Shown here: one piece after another, positions 43,098-53,018 of the stretch | Numbering within the stretch: the first letter of the stretch is position 1 | Layout of the letters: every line of letters begins with the position of its first letter | Assembly: GCF_900129975.1 (NCBI RefSeq) | Contig: NZ_FSRG01000007.1 | Coordinates: 35,908-99,907 of the forward strand | Source of the DNA: Halodesulfovibrio marinisediminis DSM 17456 | Lineage (GTDB): Bacteria > Desulfobacterota > Desulfovibrionia > Desulfovibrionales > Desulfovibrionaceae | Direction of reading: 5' to 3' | Length of the DNA stretch: 64,000 bases | Translations under genes and position numbers: made by a program | The notes under the pieces: generated by a model | Seen by the model: the letters and a program-made list of their open reading frames with translations, nothing else | Databases searched by the model: none | Told to the model about the DNA's origin: nothing

Positions 43098-45260
43098 TTA
43101 TTCATTTTCGGCTGTGTTCATGGAGATTACGTTGCTTGCAGCAATATTCTGCTGTTTGCGGTACTCATCCAGTGAAACGCCGAGTTCTTCAGCTTTTTTT
43201 GTGTCTGCCTCATCCATCATCATTTGAATACGCTCATCGTGGCGAACACGCACGGTGTTAACACGGTTTCCGAATGCTTCTGGATTGATTGGTACAAAAC
43301 CGTTTCGGGAAGGACGGAACAGGAACAGGTTTTCAGAGGCATTTCCTTCTGCATCCCATGTGATTGGAGCAATACTCCAGTCCATGTGCTGCGCAGAGGC
43401 GAGGCCTGTGTTAACTGTGTCGTCATTCCAGTCAGTAGGCATGGAACCCATGCCCGCTGCGAGGCGGATAAAGTCGTATCCAAGACCAACCCATGCGTCC
43501 GGCTTACCGAGACCTGCATCATCCATTGCCTGTACCAACTGCTTGGAAGCATTGGTTGGAGTAAATGGATTCCAGATGCCAGGGAATACAGCTAACTTGT
43601 AGTAGCGGGATTCCAGTTTTTTGCCTGCGGAAAGTCCTTGTTCCCATAATGTCGGGCCAAGGAATACAGCACGGTCTTCCTGATGGAAGAAGAAATGCGG
43701 AATGATAGATTCCATATTCTTCCAGCTATCCGGAAGGAATACGGCCTGAAATGCCGGTTGGTACGGCATATCTTTGTACTGGCCTGAGTTCATCTTTACA
43801 TACAACGGATTTTCTACATTCTCACTAACAAGTTGCAGTTCTTTCTTTTCTTGCTCGCTTTTAATGAGAAGGTTTTTAACATCGTTAGACCAACCCTGCG
43901 GATTCTTTGAGTCGTAGCTAGCGGTCAGAACAGGGGCGCCTGTTTGTTGTTGTGCTAGCTGCATAAACAACTCTGTCATATGCTTGCCGTAATTATCATT
44001 AGGGTAGAGCGCGGCATAGTTGTTAATGCCCAGATCAAACTGTGTAAAGTTGAGCAGGGATTGGAGTTGGTCTTTAGGGCTGGAGAAGAATCTCCATGCA
44101 TCTTCCCCTTCTGTTCCTGCTGGAAGAGAAGAGAGGAAACTAAAGAACGCATGCTTTTTTGTAAGATCGCGTTCATAGATTTTTTGGAAAATATTTTTTC
44201 TCAGTGGACCGCCGACAATGGTGAACCCTTCTGGCAGGGCAGCAAGTTCCTGCTCCCATGTCGGGGATTCGGTATTAATAACTTTGAGTGCAAAGTTGTA
44301 TCCATTGTTGGTGAGTTGCCAGTGTGCAATACCGGCACCACGGAGAATTTTCCAGCCGATGGAACCATATGGTCCTGTAAGCGGTAAGGCAAGAGCAACA
44401 CCTTGTGTCGGTTCGCCGAACTCTTTTTGCAGTGGTGCAAGAACGGAGTCGATGATGGTTGGGTCTGCCAGCTTTCCTAACGTGCGAAGACGTTCGATTG
44501 CTGCCCATGCAGATGGCCAATTCTGCTCGTCACCTGCTGCACGGCGTGCTTTTTCAAGCAGAATGAGAGAGTATGGGTATGTGATTTCGTTTTCTGGGGT
44601 AAGGTGACCGGCAAGTGCCGCAAGCTGCTGCGCATCTACACCGTTTAACTCAGAAAAAAGTCGGCGTTCAAGAGCTGCTTTGTAGTTGGTGTTTGGTGCT
44701 TTTGCATACAGGTCTTCTAAAGAAGTGAGCGCTGCACCAGTATTGCCTTTTTTCCATTCCAGACCGGCAAGAAGCAACGCTGCGTTTGCACGCATGCCCC
44801 ACGGTTTGGATGTATTGTTATAGGTGGATTCGAGAATGGCAAGGGATTTATCCTGCGGGAGCTGTTTGATTGCCAGAACCCACGCATCTTGCCACTCGGT
44901 GCTTTCGATTGCACCGGGTTGGCTAGATTCCCATTTGTCCAGAGCCTGTAACCCAAGGAGAGCTCGCCCACTTTTAATGGTGCTGAGCGCAAAGTAGCGC
45001 CATGCACTGCGCTTTTCTGTCTCGGACAAATTCTGCCGTTGCAAAATTCTGTCGTAAAGCGCACTGGCTGTTGCGTAGTCTCCGCTGTTGTAGGCGGCAA
45101 GAGCCTGCTGGTGGAGCTGGTGCTCTGCGCCCCTGGAAGGAACCGCTTGCGGAGTTACGATGACTTTTTTCCCACAACCAGTAAGAGAAGCCACAGTAAG
45201 TGCCATAACCATGAGTGTAATAGTTACACCGCGTAAAGAGAGAGAAGATGTATATTTCAT
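43098..45260 (-). CDS. LpoA/LppC-like lipoprotein (penicillin-binding protein activator family)
   Basis: 720 residues from ATG 45260. The N-terminus is a lipoprotein signal ending in the lipobox ASLTGC, so it is anchored in the envelope. A TPR-like helical region (about 40-270, e.g. QALAAYNSGDYATASALYDR) is followed by a periplasmic-binding-protein-like domain (GVALALPLTGPYGSIGWKIL, then FTIVGGPLRK). This layout is that of LpoA, which activates PBP1A; in Desulfovibrio the role is inferred. An earlier in-frame ATG (45296) lies inside the dnaK terminator and is rejected. The chosen start has no clear Shine-Dalgarno; TATAAT lies only 3 bases upstream. gatC follows. Confidence 0.85.
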   Translation of the reverse strand: MKYTSSLSLRGVTITLMVMALTVASLTGCGKKVIVTPQAVPSRGAEHQLHQQALAAYNSGDYATASALYDRILQRQNLSETEKRSAWRYFALSTIKSGRALLGLQALDKWESSQPGAIESTEWQDAWVLAIKQLPQDKSLAILESTYNNTSKPWGMRANAALLLAGLEWKKGNTGAALTSLEDLYAKAPNTNYKAALERRLFSELNGVDAQQLAALAGHLTPENEITYPYSLILLEKARRAAGDEQNWPSAWAAIERLRTLGKLADPTIIDSVLAPLQKEFGEPTQGVALALPLTGPYGSIGWKILRGAGIAHWQLTNNGYNFALKVINTESPTWEQELAALPEGFTIVGGPLRKNIFQKIYERDLTKKHAFFSFLSSLPAGTEGEDAWRFFSSPKDQLQSLLNFTQFDLGINNYAALYPNDNYGKHMTELFMQLAQQQTGAPVLTASYDSKNPQGWSNDVKNLLIKSEQEKKELQLVSENVENPLYVKMNSGQYKDMPYQPAFQAVFLPDSWKNMESIIPHFFFHQEDRAVFLGPTLWEQGLSAGKKLESRYYKLAVFPGIWNPFTPTNASKQLVQAMDDAGLGKPDAWVGLGYDFIRLAAGMGSMPTDWNDDTVNTGLASAQHMDWSIAPITWDAEGNASENLFLFRPSRNGFVPINPEAFGNRVNTVRVRHDERIQMMMDEADTKKAEELGVSLDEYRKQQNIAASNVISMNTAENE

Positions 45261-45275
45261 AGCATTATACCGTAT

Positions 45276-45312
45276 AAAAAATGGCCTGATCCGCATAAGT
45301 GCGAATCAGGCC
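45276..45312 (-). terminator. Terminator of dnaK
   Basis: GGCCTGAT and ATCAGGCC, extended inward by CGC/GCG, form a long stem (45283-45312); on the minus strand ATTTTTT follows. Confidence 0.85.
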
Positions 45313-45392
45313 AAGGTAATCATATCAACCGGCAATTGCAAGAGCATGATGCGGGTAAGCGGTGTTATTACCCCATGCCGGTATTTTCATAA

Positions 45393-47318
45393 TTATTTTA
45401 CTTCAGTGTAGTCAGCGTCAACAACGTCTTCGTCATCTTTTTTCTGCTGAGCACCAGCGTCTGCGCCGCCACAAGGGCCGCCAGCACATCCGCCTTCTGC
45501 ACCCTGAGCCTGCTGAGCGTAAAGCTGTTCAGCAAGTTTGTGGGATGCCTGAGAGAGCTCTTCTGTAGCTGCTTTTACTGCGTCTACGTCGATTTCTTCA
45601 GCTTCGAGAAGCTTCTTGAGAGCTTCTGCTTTACCTTCGATTTCACCTTTCAAGGTAGCGTCAAGTTTATCACCGAGCTCATTGATAGATTTTTCGGTGG
45701 TGTAGATAAGAGAGTCAGCCTGGTTGCGAACTTCGATTGCTTCCTGCTTTTTCTTATCTTCGTCAGCATGTGCTTCTGCTTCTTTAACGAGGTTTTCAAT
45801 TTCTTCGTCAGAGAGGCCGGAAGAAGCGGTGATGCGGATAGACTGTTCTTTACCGGTGCCAAGGTCTTTAGCGGATACGCTTACGATACCGTTAGCATCG
45901 ATGTCGAAAGTAACTTCGATCTGAGGAACACCACGTGGTGCTGGTGGAATACCGGTCAGTTCGAAGCGACCGAGAGTCATGTTGTCAGAAGCCATTGGAC
46001 GCTCACCCTGCAGTACGTGAATAGATACTGAAGGCTGGTTGTCAGCAGCGGTGGTAAAGGTCTGAGACTTCTTGGTTGGGATAGTAGTGTTACGCTCGAT
46101 GAGCTTAGTAGCTACGCCGCCAAGGGTTTCAATACCGAGGGAAAGCGGGGAAACGTCGAGGAGAAGAACGTCCTTAACATCACCAGCAAGAATACCACCC
46201 TGAATTGCTGCACCCATGGATACCACTTCGTCCGGGTTAACAGAGCGGTTAGGCTCTTTACCGAAGAAGTCAGAAACAACTTTCTGTACGAGAGGCATAC
46301 GGGTCATACCACCAACGAGGATTACTTCGTCGATTTCACCTGGTTTGAGGCCAGCATCTGTAAGAGCTTTCTGGCAAGGGCCTTCGGTGCGTTTTACAAG
46401 GTCAGCAACGAGGGTTTCAAGTTTTGCACGGGAAAGCTTAAGCATGAGGTGTTTAGGACCAGTCTGGTCAGCAGTGATAAACGGCAGGTTGATTTCAGTT
46501 TCCATGGAAGTGGAAAGGTCTTTCTTCGCTTTTTCTGCTGCTTCTTTAAGACGCTGCAGAGCCATGCGGTCAGCAGAAAGGTCAAGACCTGCGTTTTCGT
46601 TTTTGAACTCTTCAACAAGGTAGTTGATGATAGCGAGGTCAAAGTCTTCACCGCCGAGGAAGGTGTCACCGTTAGTTGCAAGTACTTCAACTACGTTGTC
46701 GCCAACTTCGAGAATAGAAATATCGAAAGTACCGCCGCCAAGGTCGAATACAGCGATTTTTTCGTTTGCTTTTTTATCGAGACCGTATGCAAGGGAAGCT
46801 GCAGTCGGTTCGTTGATGATACGTTTTACTTCAAGACCGGCAATTTTGCCTGCGTCTTTAGTAGCCTGACGCTGGGAGTCGTTAAAGTATGCTGGAACAG
46901 TAATAACCGCTTCAGTTACTTCTTCACCAAGGTAGGCTTCCGCGTCAGATTTGAGTTTGCCAAGTACCATAGCAGATACTTCAGCAGGAGAGTAACTACG
47001 GCCTTCAATTTCAACGTAAGCTTCGCCGTTTTTACCTTCTACAATTTTGTATGGAGAGTGATCAGCCCAACGCTGTACTTCTGGGGAGTTAAACTGACGA
47101 CCAACAAGGCGTTTAACTGCAAAGATAGTACGCTCAGGGTTTGTTACAGCCTGACGTTTAGCAATATCGCCAACGAGACGTTCTTTATCGGTGAAACCTA
47201 CGATAGAAGGAGTAGTACGACCACCCTCAGGGTTGGTTACGCACTTAGGATCTTTACCTTCCATAATGTAGACACAAGAGTTAGTTGTGCCGAGGTCGAT
47301 ACCAATAATCTTACCCAT
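45393..47318 (-). CDS. dnaK: Chaperone protein DnaK (Hsp70)
   Basis: 641 residues. Nucleotide-binding domain with [12 protein letters not shown] at the start, [20 protein letters not shown] and [12 protein letters not shown]; substrate-binding domain from about 385 ([17 protein letters not shown]) and a helical lid, ending in a Gly/Cys-rich tail ([10 protein letters not shown]) and the common VDADYTEVK. It folds proteins in the cytoplasm with GrpE and DnaJ. GAGGAGG precedes ATG 47318. grpE lies 388 bases upstream on the same strand but with a terminator between, so dnaK has its own promoter region; no CIRCE element was seen. Confidence 0.98.
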   Translation of the reverse strand: MGKIIGIDLGTTNSCVYIMEGKDPKCVTNPEGGRTTPSIVGFTDKERLVGDIAKRQAVTNPERTIFAVKRLVGRQFNSPEVQRWADHSPYKIVEGKNGEAYVEIEGRSYSPAEVSAMVLGKLKSDAEAYLGEEVTEAVITVPAYFNDSQRQATKDAGKIAGLEVKRIINEPTAASLAYGLDKKANEKIAVFDLGGGTFDISILEVGDNVVEVLATNGDTFLGGEDFDLAIINYLVEEFKNENAGLDLSADRMALQRLKEAAEKAKKDLSTSMETEINLPFITADQTGPKHLMLKLSRAKLETLVADLVKRTEGPCQKALTDAGLKPGEIDEVILVGGMTRMPLVQKVVSDFFGKEPNRSVNPDEVVSMGAAIQGGILAGDVKDVLLLDVSPLSLGIETLGGVATKLIERNTTIPTKKSQTFTTAADNQPSVSIHVLQGERPMASDNMTLGRFELTGIPPAPRGVPQIEVTFDIDANGIVSVSAKDLGTGKEQSIRITASSGLSDEEIENLVKEAEAHADEDKKKQEAIEVRNQADSLIYTTEKSINELGDKLDATLKGEIEGKAEALKKLLEAEEIDVDAVKAATEELSQASHKLAEQLYAQQAQGAEGGCAGGPCGGADAGAQQKKDDEDVVDADYTEVK

Positions 47319-47493
47319 GTTTAAACCTCCTCATGAGAAAACTCTCACGAATGTAATCTTAAATTATAAAGAACCAGAGTTATCTGGCTTTTAGTCTTTG
47401 ATGTTCCAGAATTTAAGCACGTTTTTTTCGCGGGCAAGGGGCACTTGTTATTTTTTTTATCCAAATGTGGTGTAAATGTTGTTTTTATATACC

Positions 47494-47530
47494 GAACATG
47501 TGGAAAAATCTCTTTGGTATCAACATGTTC
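47494..47530. promoter_or_regulatory. Spaced inverted repeat GAACATGT...ACATGTTC upstream of dnaK
   Basis: Perfect 8-bp arms separated by 21 bases, about 175 bases before the dnaK start. The GAACA/TGTTC half-site also occurs in the palindrome upstream of grpE. Confidence 0.45.
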
Positions 47531-47624
47531 TGCGTTTGCCTGCTTGTGCAAAAAAAAACTTAAAAAGTTGAGAAAACATAGTCGAGCAGTCTTGTGACCG
47601 AGAGTTTTTATCATGTTTTGGGCA

Positions 47625-47660
47625 TAAAAAAAATGGCTGCCGACAAAAATCGGCAGCCAT
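47625..47660 (-). terminator. Terminator of grpE
   Basis: ATGGCTGCCGA and TCGGCAGCCAT form an 11-bp stem; on the minus strand a run of seven or more T follows. Confidence 0.9.
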
Positions 47661-47706
47661 AACGTCATATATAACCTGCAGGGTACAGCTGAATTTCCTT
47701 AGCGGA

Positions 47707-48264
47707 TTATTTACCGCCGGAAACAATAACTTTTGCAGGACGCAGCATACGATCTTTAAGTTTATAACCACGCTGCATTACGTGCTTAACGTGACCTTCC
47801 GGTACGTCATCACAGTTTTCCTGACCTACGGCTTCATGTATTTCAGGGTTGAACTCGTCGTTTTTCTCTCCGAGAGGGGTAAGACCATGTCGTTCGATTG
47901 CTTCAAGGAAAAGCTTCTGAGTCATTTCAACACCGACGAGCATGTTTTCGCAGCCTTCAAGATTGCGACCGTAGTCGATAGCAAGCTGGAGGTTGTCCAG
48001 AGTAGGGAGCAGATCGCCCAGCACAGATTCAGTTGCATACTTGAACTGTTCTTCACGTTCACGCTGGAGGCGTTTTTTGAAGTTTTCCATTTCTGCAAGG
48101 CAGCGGAGGCGAACTTCTTCAGCGTCCTGCATGGTGTCACAGCCAGGACAAACGCGGTCTTTTGCAAGCTGGTTCAGCTGCTCGTCAGAGATTACAATCT
48201 CGGTGGTCTGTTCCTGTTCAGTATTTTCAACTGCTTCTTCTGGTTTCACAGTATCTTCACCCAT
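47707..48264 (-). CDS. grpE: GrpE nucleotide-exchange factor
   Basis: 185 residues. The long N-terminal coiled coil (acidic start, then LRCLAEMENFKKRLQRERE near 53-72), then VLGDLLPTLDNLQLAIDYG, and the C-terminal beta domain with HEAVGQENCDDVPEGHVKHV and the final GYKLKDRMLRPAKVIVSGG. It exchanges ADP for ATP on DnaK. AAGGAG lies before ATG 48264. It is the gene before dnaK but with its own terminator. A perfect palindrome 80 bases upstream may be an operator. Confidence 0.95.
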   Translation of the reverse strand: MGEDTVKPEEAVENTEQEQTTEIVISDEQLNQLAKDRVCPGCDTMQDAEEVRLRCLAEMENFKKRLQREREEQFKYATESVLGDLLPTLDNLQLAIDYGRNLEGCENMLVGVEMTQKLFLEAIERHGLTPLGEKNDEFNPEIHEAVGQENCDDVPEGHVKHVMQRGYKLKDRMLRPAKVIVSGGK

Positions 48265-48343
48265 TCTGTTAGCTCCTTACATCCTTATGCTGCTTTACTT
48301 ATCAGTAAAAGCAGTGACGAAATTTTAGTGCAAATATATTTTT

Positions 48344-48364
48344 CCTGAACATACCGTGTTCAGG
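48344..48364. promoter_or_regulatory. Palindrome CCTGAACA-N5-TGTTCAGG upstream of grpE
   Basis: Perfect 8-bp inverted repeat (48344-48351 and 48357-48364) with 5-base spacer, the size of a dimeric repressor site. It lies about 80 bases before the grpE start. Confidence 0.55.
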
Positions 48365-48643
48365 TTTCGGACAATGCGTGTGCTGTTCTGATATGATTTT
48401 ATATTGCGCAACCGCCCACATATCCTAACACATCGTGAACAGACGGGTAACAACGAGGTACCTACCTGTCAAGATGTAGAGGGATAATTCGTTCTTGTGC
48501 TGTGTTGTAATATATTGAAGATATTGAAGTAATCGTTGTTTTTTTGAATACCTAATATTTTTAGCGTGTAACAGGCGAGAAGCCAGATTACAGAGAATAT
48601 GAGGGGAGGCGCTATCAAGAGTTCACTCTCTATCTTATAGATT
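48365..48643. other. Gene-free region upstream of grpE
   Basis: About 280 AT-rich bases with no ORF of note, no CIRCE and no recognisable sigma-32 promoter on the minus strand. Confidence 0.4.
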
Positions 48644-48676
48644 AAAAAAAGGCTGCCGCACTGATGCGGGCAGCCT
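48644..48676 (-). terminator. Terminator of the AsmA gene
   Basis: AGGCTGCCGCA and TGCGGGCAGCCT pair with one bulge; on the minus strand seven T follow. Confidence 0.88.
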
Positions 48677-48726
48677 ATCTCTGAGTTCAGTAGAGTTCTA
48701 TCGCTGATAGAGACTGTTGCTAATTG

Positions 48727-50874
48727 TTACTGAAAGAGATTTTTCAATCCCTTCTCAAGCTGTTTGAGCGGGTTTTTATCTTTATTTTCTTCATCAAGTA
48801 GCTGCTTTGTGATGTCTTCTACGGAAGAACCGAGGAAGCGTTTCATATCAACGCCATAGGTTGGCTTTGAGAGTTTGCCACTGAGAACAACAGGGATAAC
48901 TGGAACGTTATCGAACTTAAGGTCTGCCCTATAATTGATAGAGTCAGATGCAAGATTGGCGAAGCCGCTGCCTTTTGCATCCAATTCTGCTGCATTCATT
49001 ACAAAGTCGTTGTTTGTGATACGTCCGTTTTTTGCGAACAACGTGCCGCGAATAACTTTGTATGGCTGCGCTGTAAGGGAGCTCTTTACTTTTTTGCGCA
49101 AGGGGCCTTCGAAAAGTTCCAACGTGCCTTTTGGGAGAATATCCAGTCCTGTCAGGGTGCCGTCTGTAGCGTTGAATGTGGCTTTGCCGTTCAGCGTTCG
49201 TTTAACGGTATCTTCGGTCATGCCATAGGCAGAAAGCGATGCATTCAAAAAGAGCTTACCGCTTGCGTATTCGGTTCCGGTAAGTGTTTTTGTGATATTC
49301 GCCAGATTCATTTTATCTGTAGTTAACTTAATAGATGAAACAGGCAGTGTACCGCGTAAATCGGTTTTTAATATACTGTCTACATCACCTTCGAAGATAC
49401 GGAAGCGCAACGGATTGACGGTGATGACACCGTGCTTTCCTTCGCCTTTGGCGACAATGTTTGAAATGGTCAGGTCGTTCACCATCATTTTTTTGATGCT
49501 GATATCAACGTTCGCATTCAGTTTAGCAAGAGTTTCAGGAGCAACGGCTTTGGCAACGTTCTTTTCTGCGTTATGCTCTACTTTGTTGCTGTGTGCTTTG
49601 ACTGCTGAGGAGGACGGGCGTTCCTGTGTTTTCTTTTTCGCTTTAGTTCCATTGTCGCTATTTCCAGCGCTTTCGTTGAGTAGTTTGGCAAGCGCAATGT
49701 ATGGATCAAGATTCAATTGCTCAGCATTCAGGCGTAGGCTCAGTTGTGGTTTGGTGCCGTAGTAGTACTGGAAATCTCCGTTTAGAGGGTAGCCTTCAAG
49801 GCTGCCTTGAATGTCATTAAGGGCAAGATTGTCCGGAACCATTTTGAGCTGCATGGACAGGATAAGTTCTGAGTTATTATTTGTAGGCTCGGGAGCTGAA
49901 ATACCAATAGCTTTGGCAATTTTTCTGTAGTCTGCCTGAAGGTTCATATTGCCGGTTACATCCAGTTCTTTTGCATAGGCAACTTCACCACTGAGATTGA
50001 GCGTAGTGTTGTATGCGGAAAGCTTGCACTTATGCACAGTTACTTTTTGATCTTTAAGCAGAGCAGTGAGGGCGGACTGGAGATGAATACTCGCTTGTTT
50101 GCCCGGTATATCTTCACCTTTTGCCTCTAGTGTTAAGTCAATTGTTGTCACATCAACTGATTTGAAGTCGCCGGAAGGCGTGGCCTCAATCGTCATTTTG
50201 AATGGAGATTCAACGGCTGGCTTTTGCGCTGTTGCAACGCCGTTGAGTTCTAGAGTGAACGGCTCTCCAGCACGAAATGCAGAGGTGATAAGGGAAAGGT
50301 CTTTGATGGAGTATTTCTTTCCTTCACGCTGACTTTCGTAAGCGACGTTGGTGTCTGTGACAGACAAAGATTCAACAAGCAAAGCGGCAAGGGCCATGGA
50401 GTCTGGCTGAGCTGCTTTGGGCTTTGATTCGATGACTGAACCGTGGCGCTTTGATTTGCCGGATGTCTTTTTGGGCGGCACGAAGGTCCAGTTATTTTTT
50501 CCTTTTTTATTTTCGATAAGATTAAGAGTTACTCCTTTCAGTACTACGTCGGAGAACTCAATCTGACGGAAAAAGAGTGGCATAACTTTTACGCTAGCCT
50601 TTGCCTGTTTCACAGAAGCAAACGTTTCTTCCGTAAACCCTTTCGGGTTGTTCATGGAAACTTCACCGAGGCTTACGCCGAACCACGGGAAGAAGGTAAG
50701 GGACATATCCCCTTTAAATGTAAGTTCTCTGCCTGTGGCATCGTATACCGCGGCGCTTATTTCCTGTTTGTAGTCATTAGGATCAACAAGGGTTGTGAGG
50801 GAAACTGCTGCAATAACCAATAAGGTTACGAGGGTACCTAGTACCGCCAGGATAATTTTAGCTATCGGATTCAT
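48727..50874 (-). CDS. AsmA-family protein
   Basis: 715 residues. One N-terminal membrane segment (about 5-28), then the AsmA start pattern VDPNDYKQEISAAVYDATGR-ELTFKGDMSLTFFPWFG. The long periplasmic region is beta-rich and contains a Lys/Ser-rich low-complexity linker around 415-450. The C-terminal AsmA_2-like part has GTLTGLDI and LFAKNGRITNNDFV. Members are thought to help lipid transport or assembly between the membranes. It is monocistronic with its own terminator. Confidence 0.88.
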   Translation of the reverse strand: MNPIAKIILAVLGTLVTLLVIAAVSLTTLVDPNDYKQEISAAVYDATGRELTFKGDMSLTFFPWFGVSLGEVSMNNPKGFTEETFASVKQAKASVKVMPLFFRQIEFSDVVLKGVTLNLIENKKGKNNWTFVPPKKTSGKSKRHGSVIESKPKAAQPDSMALAALLVESLSVTDTNVAYESQREGKKYSIKDLSLITSAFRAGEPFTLELNGVATAQKPAVESPFKMTIEATPSGDFKSVDVTTIDLTLEAKGEDIPGKQASIHLQSALTALLKDQKVTVHKCKLSAYNTTLNLSGEVAYAKELDVTGNMNLQADYRKIAKAIGISAPEPTNNNSELILSMQLKMVPDNLALNDIQGSLEGYPLNGDFQYYYGTKPQLSLRLNAEQLNLDPYIALAKLLNESAGNSDNGTKAKKKTQERPSSSAVKAHSNKVEHNAEKNVAKAVAPETLAKLNANVDISIKKMMVNDLTISNIVAKGEGKHGVITVNPLRFRIFEGDVDSILKTDLRGTLPVSSIKLTTDKMNLANITKTLTGTEYASGKLFLNASLSAYGMTEDTVKRTLNGKATFNATDGTLTGLDILPKGTLELFEGPLRKKVKSSLTAQPYKVIRGTLFAKNGRITNNDFVMNAAELDAKGSGFANLASDSINYRADLKFDNVPVIPVVLSGKLSKPTYGVDMKRFLGSSVEDITKQLLDEENKDKNPLKQLEKGLKNLFQ

Positions 50875-51060
50875 AATGGAGCTCTCTTGTTGTAGGAGAA
50901 GATAGCGGAGTTCAATTTTATTAATATTTACAGACTGATTACGTAAACTTTTCTACAAACTTTGTATGCCTAGTATATGATATGTATTGTACATACGTGT
51001 CAAATTTATACAACCATTTGACTATAATGAAGTTTTTCGTGCTGGTAGGTGGGGCGAAAA

Positions 51061-52635
51061 ATGGGTAAACATTTCTTCATGAATAATACAGTTACCACAT
51101 CTACTACTCCGTCGCTTATGTTGCAGGGTACCAGTTCCAATGCTGGGAAAAGTGTACTCACTGCTGCCCTTTGCCGCATCCTCTTGCAGGACGGGCTTTC
51201 TGTTGCTCCTTTTAAGGCTCAGAATATGGCGCTTAATTCTTTTGTAACACCAAACGGCGAGGAGATAGGTCGCGCTCAGGCTGTACAGGCTGCAGCGTGC
51301 AGGCTCGAGCCCGATGTGCGTATGAACCCTGTGTTGTTGAAGCCTTCTTCAGATACTGGATCGCAGGTTATTGTTATGGGCAAGCCTGTGGCAAACATGC
51401 GAGTGAAAGAATACGTGAAATATAAGCCTACAGCTTTTGCGCACGTACAATCTGCTTATGATTCTATTGCAGCTGAACATGACGTTATGGTGCTTGAAGG
51501 TGCCGGAAGTCCGGCAGAGATTAACCTGAAGGCGCACGATATAGTGAACATGCAGATGGCGCGATATGCAAAGGCGAAGGTTTTGCTTGTTGGTGATATC
51601 GACAGGGGCGGGGTGTTCGCGTCACTTGTCGGAACAATGGAGTTGTTGGATGCGTGGGAAAAAGACCTTGTAGCTGGATTTGTTTTGAACCGTTTCCGAG
51701 GGGATGTGACTCTGCTTGATTCAGCGCTGGACTTCACAACTAACCGTACAGAAAAGTCGTTTTTTGGGGTTGTACCCTTCCTTACTCAGTTGGGGCTTCC
51801 AGAAGAGGACTCTGTAACGTTCAAGGAATCAATAGGGCGTCAGCTTCCATTGCGTGATGACGCGCTTGATATTGTTCTGCTTGATCTTCCGCATATAGCG
51901 AATTTTACAGATGTAGATGCCCTCACCATTGAGCCGGATGTGTCACTCCGTGTAGTTAATTCATTAGATAAGCTTGGAAAGCCGGACTGTATAATCATAC
52001 CTGGTTCCAAGAACACTCCGGGCGATCTTCACTGGTTACACGAAAGTGGATTAGCCGTAGCTATAATAAATTTTGCAAAAGCAGGCGGTGTTGTTACCGG
52101 TATCTGTGGTGGATTCCAGATGCTTGGTGAAACCGTCTCTGACCCCGTCTCTATTGAATACGTGGCGCAACAATCTTCGGAAATTGATGTTCATCTTCAT
52201 GCAACACAGCAAGGTCTCGGTTTGCTGCCGTTACGAACTGTAATGGGTGAAGAAAAAGTGCTTACCAGAGTTACAGCAATCCATGCGCCAACAGGGAATA
52301 GCGTGACAGGCTACGAAATTCATCATGGCATAACAGAGTCTACCGGTGCACAAAAACTAGATTCCGCAATTATTCGTGAAGATGGAGTAATTATCGGGTA
52401 CGGTTTAGCTGACAGTCATGATTTTCAGGCTGTATGGGGCACCTATCTGCATGGTGTTTTTGACGACGACAAATTCCGCAGGGCGTTTATTAACGACCTC
52501 CGTGTTCGTAAAGGACTTGCTCCTTTGCAGGGTGTGCAGGCATCGTTTTCAATAGATCCCGCATTGGACAGATTGGCAGACACCGTTCGTGACGCACTCG
52601 ATATGAAAAAGATTTATGAGGTTCTTGGTCTGTAA
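51061..52635 (+). CDS. cobQ: Cobyric acid synthase (adenosylcobyrinic acid amidotransferase)
   Basis: 524 residues from ATG 51061, with AGGTGGGG upstream; a GTG four codons earlier lies within that site. The N-terminal dethiobiotin-synthetase-like ATPase domain has [33 protein letters not shown] and [13 protein letters not shown]. The C-terminal class I glutamine amidotransferase domain has the nucleophile Cys in [11 protein letters not shown] and His in [11 protein letters not shown]. It amidates four side chains of the corrin ring. No riboswitch fits in the 170 bases upstream. It is monocistronic here. Confidence 0.96.
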   Translation: MGKHFFMNNTVTTSTTPSLMLQGTSSNAGKSVLTAALCRILLQDGLSVAPFKAQNMALNSFVTPNGEEIGRAQAVQAAACRLEPDVRMNPVLLKPSSDTGSQVIVMGKPVANMRVKEYVKYKPTAFAHVQSAYDSIAAEHDVMVLEGAGSPAEINLKAHDIVNMQMARYAKAKVLLVGDIDRGGVFASLVGTMELLDAWEKDLVAGFVLNRFRGDVTLLDSALDFTTNRTEKSFFGVVPFLTQLGLPEEDSVTFKESIGRQLPLRDDALDIVLLDLPHIANFTDVDALTIEPDVSLRVVNSLDKLGKPDCIIIPGSKNTPGDLHWLHESGLAVAIINFAKAGGVVTGICGGFQMLGETVSDPVSIEYVAQQSSEIDVHLHATQQGLGLLPLRTVMGEEKVLTRVTAIHAPTGNSVTGYEIHHGITESTGAQKLDSAIIREDGVIIGYGLADSHDFQAVWGTYLHGVFDDDKFRRAFINDLRVRKGLAPLQGVQASFSIDPALDRLADTVRDALDMKKIYEVLGL

Positions 52636-52745
52636 TATATATAGGTGTTGTAAGTTCGGTAACTTTTCTGCCTCTTTTCGCGAGGTCTGTATGTTTTGAT
52701 ATAGTCCCGCGGCTTATGCTTCATTATCTTTCAAGTAATAAAATA

Positions 52746-52780
52746 AGGGCTGTCTTTTTATTATAAAGGCAGCCTTTTTT
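52746..52780 (+). terminator. Terminator of cobQ
   Basis: GGGCTGTCTTT pairs with AAAGGCAGCCT (one G-T), followed by six T. Confidence 0.82.
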
Positions 52781-52849
52781 GTTGTTCAAGTTAGCGTGCT
52801 GGGGGCGCATGAGAAGATATTTGGGAACGTATATTCTGATAATAAAAGT

Positions 52850-52915
52850 TTTAGGAAGGGGGTCTGGGGGAGACCCCTTTTTCAAAAGGGTTTCCTCCAG
52901 CCGCCGGAGGCAAAA
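52850..52915. repeat. Three-hairpin extragenic repeat of Desulfovibrio type
   Basis: GGGGTCT/AGACCCC (52859-52877), CCCTTTT/AAAAGGG (52875-52890) and CCTCC/GGAGG (52894-52910) stand in series. This GGGTCTGGGGGAGACCCC...CAGCCGCCGGAGGC unit is, from memory, a common dispersed intergenic element in Desulfovibrio genomes. Confidence 0.65.
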
Positions 52916-53018
52916 AAAGACAAAATGTACCTAACTCTGCGTTGTACCCCTCGGGTCGGGGGGCTGAGTGTGTATGGTCATGAGAAAACTCTAAGTAACT
53001 TTTGGGTACGGAGGAATA

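Noticed and set aside
48265-48643. CIRCE element upstream of grpE
   Set aside because: No TTAGCACTC-N9-GAGTGCTAA pattern is present; a different palindrome was found.
50875-51060. Cobalamin riboswitch upstream of cobQ
   Set aside because: The interval is short and lacks the conserved B12-box; only an AT-rich promoter-like stretch is seen.
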